A stretch of 64,000 nucleotides of DNA from CAXBDP01 sp963974465 (GCA_049340005.1 JBMPIY010000011.1), one strand, 5' to 3'. Counted from the first letter of the stretch, positions 50,519 through 59,447 are shown. The notes: generated by a model not told the origin, from the sequence alone. Program-made: numbers and translations.

Positions 50519-51231
50519 TTTTCTTTGTTTTGCTTTTAAACATAGGATTTTCTAAGAAAATATCCTACAAGTAGATCATTCTCAAGAAACTACATAAAAT
50601 GGTTCTAACAGAAAAAACTCGGGCTGATTTCAGTCTTTCTTTATGTATTGGAATAGGGTTTTGGCTTTTCTTTAAATTCTAAATCAACTATAGAATATTT
50701 TATTTCGCACCGTTGGTGCTTAATTATATTATTCCCGTTTCCTTGAGCGATGCTCAAGGCTAATGATTCTGCGCCGTTGGCGCTTGTGGTTTATTCATTT
50801 TTGATAAGATAAGGTTTTGCTAAGAATAATAGGATTTAGAACCAATGGTGCTTAGTTATATTATTCCCGTTTCCTTGAGCGATACTCAAGACTAATGATT
50901 CAGGATCGGTGGCGCTTATAGTTACTCATTTTGATAGGCATTTCTCAGGGCAACAGGATTTAGCACCAACGGTGCGGCAAGCATTAACATAGCCCAACAG
51001 GGCTATGAAAAAGTGAAGCCCTAAAACCTAAGCACCAAAGGTGCGAAATCATTAAGATTGCCCATTTACTAGCATCTTTTTAATCAATGAAATTTGCCCT
51101 AAATGATAATAGCAATGCTCAATTTGGGCTTCGATATTTCGTGAATAACTTCCATACTCTTCTTTCATAAAAGTTTGTCTTAGTAAGTCATCATCCATTT
51201 TTTCAACTTCACTGATAAATTTCTTAGCAGT
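50519..51231. repeat. Duplicated palindrome-rich unit, copy 2
   Basis: Copy 2 of the 49106-49685 unit, with the same borders and order: ACATAGGATTTTCTAAG, GCACC-GTT-GGTGC, CTTGAG...CTCAAG, GCGCC-GTT-GGCGC, then DinB 3' sequence. It differs by point changes and by an extra internal module (about 50846-50980) that repeats the TTATATTATTCCCGTTTCC segment with decayed palindromes. Here the DinB gene is complete, so this copy is likely the ancestral location. Confidence 0.85.
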
Positions 51232-51534
51232 GCTTAGAAACTCCTGCACCAAGTGATTCCAATCAGCTGCTGAGGTAATTTCAGGCATATCAAAACTGTA
51301 TTGGTCTTTAATCTGAAGCTCTCCACCTTCAAATACATTGACTAATCCTCTTAAATAATAGCTAATATGAAAGGTCAATTGTGCAATGGTATTCAAATGC
51401 CCAATTCGATAAGTTGCTTGCTTCCAATCAATACTTGTGAGTTGTTCCTGCAGATTTGTATTAGCAATCCATTTTCCATTCAATAAAACTTCCCTTAATC
51501 GATTAGCTAAATCTTTATTCAATGGCTTTTGCAT
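51052..51534 (-). CDS. DinB family protein
   Basis: A 160-residue four-helix-bundle protein of the DinB/YfiT superfamily. Probable metal ligands are His in AQLTFHISYYLRGL (after the GHLNTIAQ helix) and two His in IEAQIEHCYYHLGQISLIKK. Members act as thiol-dependent transferases or have unknown roles. Its 3' third overlaps repeat copy 2 and is duplicated as a fragment at 49506-49685. Confidence 0.88.
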   Translation of the reverse strand: MQKPLNKDLANRLREVLLNGKWIANTNLQEQLTSIDWKQATYRIGHLNTIAQLTFHISYYLRGLVNVFEGGELQIKDQYSFDMPEITSAADWNHLVQEFLSTAKKFISEVEKMDDDLLRQTFMKEEYGSYSRNIEAQIEHCYYHLGQISLIKKMLVNGQS

Positions 51535-51797
51535 GTTGGGTTAGAGGTGTTAAAAATTGATAATGGTTTCAGATATGACTTTGTGGTGGCTTTCAAAGTG
51601 CTTTGTTGTTGGCAAAGAAAACTCTCAAATAATTTCCTTTTTATTCAAATCACAACATATACTACTAGCTGATGTAATGAAGGATAACTATCAAACTGTC
51701 AAGTATTCCTTGATAGTTGCCTCCTTTGTCAATTCACCTTCTTTGAAGCAATTACAAATATATAGGCTAATACTTTCCAGCAATCACAGTGAAAAAC

Positions 51798-52772
51798 TCA
51801 CCCCTCCCCCAAAACCTCCTGATAAAACTCCCAAGCCCTTACTTCAGCCCAAGAATATGGGCTATTCTTTTGTTTGAATCCTACATGGCCGCCTTCCTGT
51901 GGCATTTCCAAATACACGTGGGCTGAGGCTTTGGCAATATCTATAGGAAAGCAATCACCGATAAGCATGGGATCGTTCACTGCATTGACAATCAAAGTAG
52001 GCCGTCTTATTTTGGCGATAAATGAATAAGCGCTAATGTCTTCATAGAAATCATCCACATTATCAAATCCATACACATTGATGCTGTAGGATTTATCTAA
52101 TTGCCTAAAATTCTTCGCCTTTATCGCCAAGGGTACATCCACTAATTCCGGATACTTGATGGCCTTTTGCAACACTTTCTTTTTTAGTTTTTTGATAAAG
52201 CGAGATTCATATATTCGGTTGCTCCTCATTTCGATAGCTCGTACACTATCGGGTAAGCTGCATGGCACAGAAAATACGGTGGCGCCAATTACACTTGGGT
52301 GTGCATTTTCGCCCTGCTCGCCCAGCCAGCGTAAACTCAGACTGCCACCCATGCTTACTCCTACCAGCAGAATTTCATCATACGCATTGGTGGCAATGGC
52401 ATGTTTAATTACTTCGTCCAAATCGTAAGATGCGCCATGGTGATAAAGCTTGGAGGTAAGATTCATTTCGCCACTACAGCTGCGGCAATTCCAGGCCAAA
52501 GCATCCCAGCCTTCTGCATTAAAGAATTTTACAAATGCCTGTACATAGGCTCTTTCACTATTTCCTTCGAGACCATGAGAAACAATAATCAGTTTTCGTG
52601 CACCAACTTTACTCCAATCTAAATCCAAAAAATCTTGATCCGGCGTGAAAATCCTTTCTCGCTCGTACATCACTCCTTTGGTTTTTCGGAAGATACCGGG
52701 GATTAAAGTTTCGATGTGGCCATTGGGCCATAGATAGGGGCTTTTGTACGCGGAATGTTCGATTAAAGGCAT
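51798..52772 (-). CDS. YheT-like alpha/beta hydrolase
   Basis: A 324-residue hydrolase of the YheT/ABHD1-3 group. Features: entry block SPYLWPNGHIETLIPGIFR, oxyanion VSHGLEGNSERAYVQAF, nucleophile Ser in LVGVSMGGSLSLRWLG, Asp in NAVNDPMLIG and His in EGGHVGF. The group includes carboxylesterases and lipases acting on membrane lipids; the substrate is unknown. A decayed fragment of its 3' end lies at 48361-48477. Confidence 0.9.
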   Translation of the reverse strand: MPLIEHSAYKSPYLWPNGHIETLIPGIFRKTKGVMYERERIFTPDQDFLDLDWSKVGARKLIIVSHGLEGNSERAYVQAFVKFFNAEGWDALAWNCRSCSGEMNLTSKLYHHGASYDLDEVIKHAIATNAYDEILLVGVSMGGSLSLRWLGEQGENAHPSVIGATVFSVPCSLPDSVRAIEMRSNRIYESRFIKKLKKKVLQKAIKYPELVDVPLAIKAKNFRQLDKSYSINVYGFDNVDDFYEDISAYSFIAKIRRPTLIVNAVNDPMLIGDCFPIDIAKASAHVYLEMPQEGGHVGFKQKNSPYSWAEVRAWEFYQEVLGEG

Positions 52773-52905
52773 AAGGATCGCAATTTGCTAAAATAATTTC
52801 ACACAGCCTCCCACTTTCTTATTCAGTTTTATAGGAATAATGGCTTGAATAAATTTGATAATATAAAGGTAACTTTTGCGATACCTGCAAGTAAAAGCCT
52901 CTTTC

Positions 52906-52984
52906 TACATTTGCGCAGGGTAAATCTTCATACAGGGTTTTTGTAAGGAAAAGAGGGACGGAAATTCATTCCGCCCTTTTTTTT
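52906..52984 (+). ncRNA. Candidate small RNA or attenuated leader before the deoxynucleoside kinase
   Basis: A TACATTTG element (52906-52913) is followed by about 65 bases that end in a terminator: CGGAA/TTCCG extended by GGG/CCC with one bulge (52955-52976) and eight T. The kinase gene starts 52 bases later. No leader ORF is seen, and the -33 element is weak. It could be a short sRNA or a leader with conditional termination. Confidence 0.4.
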
Positions 52985-53035
52985 ATTCCCTCGCTGCAAA
53001 ACATTTTATAGCTTTAACGCCTATTTATAGATACT

Positions 53036-53662
53036 ATGAAGCACATCGCTCTTGCTGGAAATATTGGTTGTGGCAAAACAACCCTCGCACTCAAACTTGC
53101 ATCTCATTACAACTGGAAAGCCGAGCTAGAGTCGGTAGATAATAATCCGTACCTGAAGGATTTTTATGAGGACATGAAAAGATGGTCCTTTCACCTGCAA
53201 GTGTTTTTTCTCAATAGTAGATTTGCCCAAATTCAGAAAATCAGAAAAAGTGATACGCCCATCATCCAAGATCGGACGATATATGAAGATGCGTATATTT
53301 TCGCTAGAAATCTGCACCAGAGTAAATTAATCAGCGATAGGGATTATCATAATTACTTGGATCTGTTTCAATCGATGATAAAATATGCAGAAAGTCCTGA
53401 TTTGTTGATTTACCTCAGAGCCGACATTCCAAAGCTTGTTGGGCAAATTCAAAAACGCGGGAGGGATTATGAGCAATCTATTTCCATAGAATACTTAACC
53501 CACCTTAACAATCACTACGAAGATTGGATAAAAAATTACAGTGAAGGCCGATTGCTAATCATCAATACCAATGATCTTGACTTCGCCAATAGAGTGGAAG
53601 ATTTTGCTTCGATCGTAGAGCGAATCGATTATGAAATGAATGGATTATTTAGCGGGAGGTAA
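53036..53662 (+). CDS. Deoxynucleoside kinase
   Basis: A 208-residue dNK-family kinase phosphorylating deoxynucleosides for salvage. P-loop GNIGCGKTTLALKLA (8-22), the substrate-binding Glu-Arg equivalent in IIQDRTIYEDAYIFARNLHQ, LID region with QIQKRGRDYEQSI. Closest to bacterial deoxyadenosine/deoxyguanosine kinases; the exact base preference is not readable. An octamer at 53457 lies in the LID coding sequence and a second at 53652 makes the final SGR codons just before TAA. Confidence 0.92.
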   Translation: MKHIALAGNIGCGKTTLALKLASHYNWKAELESVDNNPYLKDFYEDMKRWSFHLQVFFLNSRFAQIQKIRKSDTPIIQDRTIYEDAYIFARNLHQSKLISDRDYHNYLDLFQSMIKYAESPDLLIYLRADIPKLVGQIQKRGRDYEQSISIEYLTHLNNHYEDWIKNYSEGRLLIINTNDLDFANRVEDFASIVERIDYEMNGLFSGR

Positions 53663-53708
53663 AAAATTTATAACCGATACTTATGAAATTGAAGAAGAGA
53701 ATTAGGCT

Positions 53709-54185
53709 TTAATTCTCTTCCTCATCGACCATAAAAATCACTTCCCAAGTGTGGTCGCTGAGCATTTTGACTTCGGCAAGGAAGCGAGCAAATGGCGTAG
53801 AGCGACCCCATTCTTCAGGCCCTACCAAGGACAAAACATCATAGCCATTTTTAGATTCATAAAGGAAATATACCTTGCCTATAAGCGGCTCAAAACCAAT
53901 TTGAGCTTTGTATATACGCTCACTTATTTGAACCCTTTCCTTCAAAGTTTGGGCTTGCTTCACCAATAGCTCCATCTGACTGTAAATCTGCTTTAGCTGC
54001 ACATTGGTTTGCTCATACATCGCGGACACAGCTCGTCCTTTCAATTTGCCCTTATCTTCAGGTTTGATAAGTGCTCCACCGGAAGTATGCGCATAAGGCA
54101 ATAGGCCTGGAAATTCGGCCATCTTGTCCCTTTCACGTTCCAAGTCAATTTTGTCTACGTCGATTTTATTGTCTTTAATTGCCAT
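53709..54185 (-). CDS. DUF2452 family protein
   Basis: A 158-residue cytoplasmic protein matching DUF2452: FPGLLPYAHTSGGALIKPED, RAVSAMYEQTNVQLKQIYSQ, a helix of Q/E/K and a C-terminal beta part (FYLYESKNG-like, LSLVGPEEWG). Function unknown. The start overlaps the end of a 51-residue membrane-protein gene by 11 bases, indicating translational coupling. Confidence 0.85.
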   Translation of the reverse strand: MAIKDNKIDVDKIDLERERDKMAEFPGLLPYAHTSGGALIKPEDKGKLKGRAVSAMYEQTNVQLKQIYSQMELLVKQAQTLKERVQISERIYKAQIGFEPLIGKVYFLYESKNGYDVLSLVGPEEWGRSTPFARFLAEVKMLSDHTWEVIFMVDEEEN

Positions 54186-54330
54186 TCGATTTGTCTGGTG
54201 CTACGGATTCTTTCAAATATCCTTTCGATCCTGGAAAGGAAGTTCTTCTTGATATATCGTATCCTACAAGTAGGACGATCAATAAGAAAATGATAGCAAT
54301 CACAATAAATATTTTCTTTTGCTTACTCAT
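54175..54330 (-). CDS. Small single-span membrane protein (51 residues)
   Basis: An ORF beneath the usual size cut-off: MSKQKKIFIVIAIIFLLIVL continuing LVGYDISRRTSFPGSKG and ending SNGN. A basic N-terminus followed by a 17-residue hydrophobic helix (positions 7-23) and a polar tail suggests an inner-membrane small protein. It overlaps the start of the DUF2452 gene by 11 bases in the classic coupled arrangement, which argues that it is real. No family is recognised. Confidence 0.6.
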   Translation of the reverse strand: MSKQKKIFIVIAIIFLLIVLLVGYDISRRTSFPGSKGYLKESVAPDKSNGN

Positions 54331-54373
54331 GTGATCATTCTTCTCAATGATGATAGTATAATCTTTAAAAGCG

Positions 54374-55165
54374 CTAAGAGTTTGCTAAAAACTCCAAAAT
54401 CGCTTGATTTATTTTTTCAGGCTCTTCAATACACGAACTGTGGCCGGCTCCTTCAATTACTTTTAGTCTCGAATTTGTGAGCTGATTATGAATCCTTATG
54501 GATTTTTCGGGCACGGTAGCCACATCCAAATCACCCACAATAATCAATACCGGACATTTAATTACCGGTAGCTCATGATAAATTGACCTGCGCGAAATTA
54601 CGGCATTTACCGCTTTTGTGATAGACTTTTTGTTACTCTCCAGCTGCTCTTGCCAATAAGCTTTTTCTTTAGCTCTAGTAGGATCTTCCAAAAACTTGCT
54701 ACCAAACATAATCGGCATCACTTTATTGCTGACTGCTTTTACTCCCATCAGTTTTACCATCGTATTAAGCAATGAGTATTTGAAGGTATTTGGTTCTTCA
54801 TCGGCAGAGGTTTCCATCAAAATCAGCGACTTAATCAATTCGGGATTTCTAGCAGCTAAGCGCATGGCTACAAAGCCACCCATAGACAAGCCTGCAAAAT
54901 GGCAAGGACCTAAATCCAGCACTTTGATTAGTGCCAATGCATCCTCATAATTGGTTTCCATAGTGAATGTACCAGGGGACTCGCCGCTCCTACCCTGCCC
55001 ACGATGATCGTACACAACTACTATGTAGGTAGACTTGAGCAATTCTACTTGCGATTGAAACATCCTCCCGCTCCATAACAATCCATGTGAAAACACGATT
55101 GTTTCCTTACCTTCTCCATGAATTTCATAATAAAGCTCTACTCCATTTACTTTGATTCTGGCCAT
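54374..55165 (-). CDS. Alpha/beta hydrolase
   Basis: A 263-residue hydrolase of the haloperoxidase/esterase type. Catalytic set: oxyanion FSHGLLWSGRMF, nucleophile Ser in FAGLSMGGFVAMRLA, Asp in VGDLDVATVPE and His in GAGHSSCIEEP. No signal peptide. Related to 3-oxoadipate enol-lactonase and non-heme peroxidase-type enzymes; substrate unknown. Transcribed away from the UspA gene. An octamer copy is at 55064. Confidence 0.9.
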   Translation of the reverse strand: MARIKVNGVELYYEIHGEGKETIVFSHGLLWSGRMFQSQVELLKSTYIVVVYDHRGQGRSGESPGTFTMETNYEDALALIKVLDLGPCHFAGLSMGGFVAMRLAARNPELIKSLILMETSADEEPNTFKYSLLNTMVKLMGVKAVSNKVMPIMFGSKFLEDPTRAKEKAYWQEQLESNKKSITKAVNAVISRRSIYHELPVIKCPVLIIVGDLDVATVPEKSIRIHNQLTNSRLKVIEGAGHSSCIEEPEKINQAILEFLANS

Positions 55166-55280
55166 TTTATTTCCTTTTAAAAAATGTGTCTACAATTCTG
55201 TATGTTAAAAAATTGTTAATTTCTACATAAGTAAAGAACACAGATGCCCATCTATTATCTTTAAATCCAAAATTGAAATA

Positions 55281-55295
55281 TACTTTTGCGGGAGG
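55281..55295 (+). promoter_or_regulatory. Promoter-like element fused to an octamer copy, upstream of UspA
   Basis: TACTTTTG (55281-55288) fits the TAnnTTTG -7 element and shares its last G with an octamer copy (55288-55295). The expected start of transcription lies a few bases downstream, 75 bases before the UspA ATG. The -33 region is a poor match. Confidence 0.45.
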
Positions 55296-55372
55296 ATAAT
55301 TATGTAGCTCCTTTTTTTATAAGTAAATTTCGAACATCTGCTTTAGCTTCCAATTTATTAAAAAATTATACC

Positions 55373-56197
55373 ATGAAAAATATTCTTGTTCCTGTTGATT
55401 TCTCAGAACTTTCTTTGAAAGCATTAGACTTTGCGCTCAAGCTTGCCAAAGAAGCTAAATCAAAAGTATTTATCCTCAATACATTTGTAACTCCATACGA
55501 ATTTGCTTCTAGACTAGATTTGGTTCTAAATTCTTACAAGAAGGATTCAGAAAAAAGGCTGAAAGAATTAATGGATTCTCTTAGTATCAAAAAAGAGTCT
55601 GAAGGTATAAATATAGTGTCTCATGTGGAAGTGGGTGAGCTAGTGAGTGTCGTAGAAAAATTTGTAAAGGAGCATGCCATAAACCTTGTGGTGATGGGTA
55701 CACAAGGAGCGTCAGGAATCAAAAAGACGCTAATTGGGAGTAATACAGCGGAGTTGCTGAAACACTGCGATTGCCCTGTATTGGCTATACCAGATAAAGC
55801 TAAGTTTACCAAGATCAATAGTTTTATTTATGCCACAGATTACCAAGAGAATGATTTGCTTGTAATCAGGCAGATAATCCAATGGAGAAAATATTTCGAT
55901 GCTAAATTGCATACGCTCCATATTGCAAAAGCTAAGAATTTTGAGACAGAGGTTCGTTTTTCAGGCTATAAAGACTACTTGAAAAAGAAGGAAGAATTTA
56001 CTGGAATAAAGCATCATTTAGTTATTAATAGTGATCCTGAAGAAGGTATTTCAGAATTTACAAAAAACAGGAAAAATTCGATTTTGGTGGTGGTTCCTCA
56101 TAAGAAATCAATTTGGGAATCATTCTTTGGCAAGAGTTTGAGTGTTACCTTAAGCTATCATACGCATTTACCAATTTTGGCATTGAGATTACCCTAA
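55373..56197 (+). CDS. Tandem-domain universal stress protein
   Basis: A 274-residue protein with two Usp domains. I chose ATG 55373, which begins MKNILVPVDFSELSLKALDF exactly as UspA domains do; the longer frame from 55286 adds unlikely residues. Domain 1 has the nucleotide-binding motif MGTQGASGIKKTLIGSNTAE; domain 2 lacks the full G-2x-G-9x-G motif (VVPHKKSIWESFFGKSLS), so only the first domain is likely to bind ATP. It overlaps the arginase-family gene by 9 bases at the 3' ends. Confidence 0.92.
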   Translation: MKNILVPVDFSELSLKALDFALKLAKEAKSKVFILNTFVTPYEFASRLDLVLNSYKKDSEKRLKELMDSLSIKKESEGINIVSHVEVGELVSVVEKFVKEHAINLVVMGTQGASGIKKTLIGSNTAELLKHCDCPVLAIPDKAKFTKINSFIYATDYQENDLLVIRQIIQWRKYFDAKLHTLHIAKAKNFETEVRFSGYKDYLKKKEEFTGIKHHLVINSDPEEGISEFTKNRKNSILVVVPHKKSIWESFFGKSLSVTLSYHTHLPILALRLP

Positions 56198-57208
56198 GCC
56201 ATAAGCTTCGATAAACGTTCTAACCAGAGCGGAGCTAACCTTCCCGTTTATTATCCAACTATTTTCATTTGGCTTGGGTGCCGACTCCGGCAAATGAAAA
56301 TAGATAGGTTTGAGTTTTTCGGTAAAAGTGTGAACTATTTGACAGACTTCTATTGGAGCAAATCCTAAAGGATTTAAGGCACTTACCGAAACTCCGGCAA
56401 TTGCATCCATATCCAATTCAAGACCTACGTTTTTAGAGTTTTTGAAATATTTGAGTGCTTTTAAGATGCTATTTTCAATATTGCCCGTCTCTTTCCGCTC
56501 TATCCATTCTCCTTTTGCAGATTCAAGTCTATTGAGCATTTCTCTGGAATTATAGGCTGTGTCTAATCCATAAACAAAGTATTTATCCAAATAGCCAGCA
56601 TCATGCGCATAGCTAAATGGATTGCCACTGTGGCGCCCCTCCAATAGCCGAAAATCTGCATGTGGATCTATATTCAATACATCAATTGGACTATTTAGGA
56701 ATTTGGAATGTGCTGCGATAATTGGAAAGGCATTATTATGCCCCCCGCCTATTACAATTGGAATTAGCTCGGCAGCAATAATTTTACTTAATAGTTTTTC
56801 AACTCTAGCATCCAGCTTATTACATAGGTTTCTAAGCTTTTTCAATTCAAGCTTATGCGCAGGGTTTCGTTCAGCCGCCTGAGATTGCAAATCATCTACA
56901 TCACATCTACCCAAGATGGCTATAGATGATGCCCCTTTAAAAGTTTGTGTATTTAAAAATGAATCTAAAAAGGCCTTCCATCCATTTTCCGCACCGGAAT
57001 TTCCCAAGTTTGCCTTTACGCCAATGGATTCTGGAATGCCTAAAATTACCATTTGGCAACCTTGTTTTCTCAATTGTTGTAATTTATCATCAAACTTGGT
57101 ATTTTTAGAAGAAGGTAGCAATATCTCTTGACCAGTTTTCAACTCGTTTGGTCGGACTCTAAGTTGAGATTTGAGCTCCTTTTCAGAAAAAAGACAGATT
57201 TCACTCAT
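56189..57208 (-). CDS. Arginase/formimidoylglutamase-family hydrolase
   Basis: A 339-residue ureohydrolase with binuclear Mn site residues in IGGGHNNAFPI, NIDPHADFRLLEG and GLELDMDAIAG, the triplet of the arginase/agmatinase/HutG family. The C-terminus with PLGFAPIEV fits the Bacteroidota 'formimidoylglutamase' subgroup, which has diverged from arginase. Neither a hut operon nor speA is near, so the substrate is open. Converges with UspA. Confidence 0.85.
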   Translation of the reverse strand: MSEICLFSEKELKSQLRVRPNELKTGQEILLPSSKNTKFDDKLQQLRKQGCQMVILGIPESIGVKANLGNSGAENGWKAFLDSFLNTQTFKGASSIAILGRCDVDDLQSQAAERNPAHKLELKKLRNLCNKLDARVEKLLSKIIAAELIPIVIGGGHNNAFPIIAAHSKFLNSPIDVLNIDPHADFRLLEGRHSGNPFSYAHDAGYLDKYFVYGLDTAYNSREMLNRLESAKGEWIERKETGNIENSILKALKYFKNSKNVGLELDMDAIAGVSVSALNPLGFAPIEVCQIVHTFTEKLKPIYFHLPESAPKPNENSWIINGKVSSALVRTFIEAYGLG

Positions 57209-57384
57209 AACTAGCGCGTTTTAATCGGATTTGCATTCAATATACAGTTAAAAATTAGTTGATTTTTACTACCTTAAATTGAAATTGTGGATCCAATTGA
57301 ATAAATGGATTTTTTTTAAACAGAGGCAGATTTTCAAAAATTAAGCATAAGTAAATGGGTTTGACCTTTTAATTAAATAAGAAG

Positions 57385-58062
57385 ATGAAAATTTTGATAA
57401 TAGAGGACGAGCTAAACATTCTCAAAAATATAAGAGAGTACTTAGAAAAAGAAGATTACATATGTGAACAAGCAACCACCTACGCCGAAGGTATGGATAA
57501 AGTGACTGTGTACGAATATGATTGTATATTGGTAGATATTAACTTACCTGGTGGAAATGGGCTTAAAATAGTGGAAAAGCTCAAAGAATTGAATAAGCTT
57601 GAAGGTGTAATTATCATATCGGCTAAGGATTCTGTTGAAGATAAAATAGCAGGTTTGGAGCTTGGGGCTGATGATTATCTAACAAAGCCTTTTCACCTAT
57701 CGGAGCTCAATGCTAGAATTAAATCAGTTTATAGACGCAAATCCTTTTCTGGAGCGAATCAGTTCACATTAAATAATCTCATCTTAGATTATTCAGAAAA
57801 ACTTCTTCGGATTAATGAAAAGCCCATAAAGCTTACCAAAACTGAATTTGAACTATTACAATATCTGATTGCAAATAAAAACAGAGTTATTCCAAAAGAC
57901 TCAATAGCCGAACACTTGTATGGCGACCATATAGATCAAGCTGATTCGTATGACTTTTTATATAGTCATATCAAGAATTTGAAAAAGAAAATGATTGAAA
58001 ATGGTTCTCAAGATTACATTAAATCAGTTTATGGAATGGGATATAAATTTGAAACTGATTAA
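57385..58062 (+). CDS. OmpR-family response regulator
   Basis: A 225-residue regulator: receiver (1-118; IIEDELNILKNIREYLEKED, phospho Asp in CILVDINLPGGNG, Thr/Ser in IIISAKDSVED, Lys in DYLTKPFH) and winged-helix DNA-binding domain (KLTKTEFELLQYLIANKNRV, SDDVLYSHIKNLKKKM-like recognition helix YDFLYSHIKNLKKK, SVYGMGYKFE). It starts 31 bases before its presumed kinase partner. Confidence 0.94.
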   Translation: MKILIIEDELNILKNIREYLEKEDYICEQATTYAEGMDKVTVYEYDCILVDINLPGGNGLKIVEKLKELNKLEGVIIISAKDSVEDKIAGLELGADDYLTKPFHLSELNARIKSVYRRKSFSGANQFTLNNLILDYSEKLLRINEKPIKLTKTEFELLQYLIANKNRVIPKDSIAEHLYGDHIDQADSYDFLYSHIKNLKKKMIENGSQDYIKSVYGMGYKFETD

Positions 58063-58093
58063 TTAAACAAATAGTAGTAGCTTTACCTCTACC

Positions 58094-59368
58094 ATGAAAC
58101 TACTAGAAGTTACTCTTCGAAACTTTCTTCTTATCTTATTCTCCGTACTTGCAGTTTGGGCAATATTATTATATGCTTTCCTTAGTAGTAGTATTACTGC
58201 AAATCAAGATGCACAGTTAGAATCTCGAAAAAATACTTTGATAGAGTTTTTGGAGCAAAATCGAGATCAGATTGGGCAGATTTCGCAAATGGACAGAAAT
58301 GTAGAACTGCAGCATGTCGATGTGGTAAAATATTCTACGATGGTAGATCAATACAAGGACACTTTATTTTCGACAGGGATAAGCGCTTCGCCAATCAAAT
58401 ACCGAAAGCTTACCACTAGATACAGAAACCCCGATACCAATATTCATTATCAACTTAGTATTTATGATCAAAAAGTAGATGACAATATTCTTTTGAGGAA
58501 CTTGGTAATAGGTGTCGTCATATTCTTTTTTGGTATTTTAGCCTTCTTATATTTTTTCAATAAATTGATGCTTACCAAGATTTGGAGACCTTTTGAATTA
58601 ACTTTAAGCAAGCTGAAAACCTTTGATCTCCAAAAGCATGACGTAATTGAGTATGAGCAAACTGGTATTTTGGAATTTAATGAGCTCAATAAGGCTGTTG
58701 AAAACCTGACAATCAAAAGCAAAAAAGCATTTGAAAGCCAAAAACATTTTGTGGAAAATACTTCTCATGAAATTCAAACTCCATTAGCCGTAATCAAGAA
58801 TAAAATTGAGCTTGCATTTCAGAATCCGGAACTCTCGGAAAACAATGCCAAAATTCTACTAGAAATAAATGAAGCTGCCAACAAGCTATCTAAAATGAAT
58901 AAGACTCTTCTGCTTTTAAGTAGAATTGAAAATAACCAGTTTGTCGAACAGCACGAAATCAATATATCCAGTCTAACAAGGAAAACACTTGGTTACTTTG
59001 AAGATAAAATTGACGCTAAAAGATTAACAATTCATCAGGATATTACCCCAAGTATCCAAGTGAAAGGCAACAAGCTAATGCTTGAGATATTAATTACTAA
59101 TTTGATTAAAAATGCCGTTTACCATAACATTGAAGACGGCTTTATTGAAATTCGTGTAATAGAGAATCTGTTTTTGATAAAAAATAGCGGAGAAGAAATT
59201 ACTAATTCTGAAGAAAATTTTTTCAAGCGATATAAATCTGGCGTAAATAAGAGTGTATCCACTGGATTAGGTTTATCCATCATCAACAAAATTTGCGATG
59301 TAAACAACTATAAATTGAATTTTCACTTCTTCAAAAGCACCTATCTAATGGAAGTAGAATTTCCATAA
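58094..59368 (+). CDS. Membrane sensor histidine kinase, OmpR partner
   Basis: A 424-residue kinase with two membrane helices (about 12-30 and 137-159) enclosing a ~105-residue periplasmic sensor, HAMP-like linker, HisKA (HFVENTSHEIQTPLAVIKNK, phospho-His in SHEIQTP) and HATPase_c. The G1 box reads IKNSGEEI where most kinases have D-x-G-x-G: the Asp is replaced, a known variant in this kinase group. N-box NLIKNAVYHN and G2 GLGLSII are present. It forms a pair with the OmpR regulator. A clean terminator follows. Confidence 0.9.
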   Translation: MKLLEVTLRNFLLILFSVLAVWAILLYAFLSSSITANQDAQLESRKNTLIEFLEQNRDQIGQISQMDRNVELQHVDVVKYSTMVDQYKDTLFSTGISASPIKYRKLTTRYRNPDTNIHYQLSIYDQKVDDNILLRNLVIGVVIFFFGILAFLYFFNKLMLTKIWRPFELTLSKLKTFDLQKHDVIEYEQTGILEFNELNKAVENLTIKSKKAFESQKHFVENTSHEIQTPLAVIKNKIELAFQNPELSENNAKILLEINEAANKLSKMNKTLLLLSRIENNQFVEQHEINISSLTRKTLGYFEDKIDAKRLTIHQDITPSIQVKGNKLMLEILITNLIKNAVYHNIEDGFIEIRVIENLFLIKNSGEEITNSEENFFKRYKSGVNKSVSTGLGLSIINKICDVNNYKLNFHFFKSTYLMEVEFP

Positions 59369-59417
59369 ATAACTTAATCTCTCCAGTTTTTATCCAAAAT
59401 ACGCATTTACTTTAGAG

Positions 59418-59447
59418 TTGTTGATAGAATGATATCAACAATTTTTT
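59418..59447 (+). terminator. Intrinsic terminator after OmpR/kinase pair
   Basis: TTGTTGATA (59418-59426) and TATCAACAA (59433-59441) form a perfect 9-bp stem with a 6-base loop, then six T. Confidence 0.9.

Noticed and set aside
49106..51231. Palindrome arrays as a CRISPR array
   Set aside because: Palindromes differ in sequence and spacing, no identical direct repeats with uniform spacers, and no cas genes.
51557..51877. 106-residue plus-strand ORF
   Set aside because: Runs into the antisense of the hydrolase 3' end; low-complexity translation without features.
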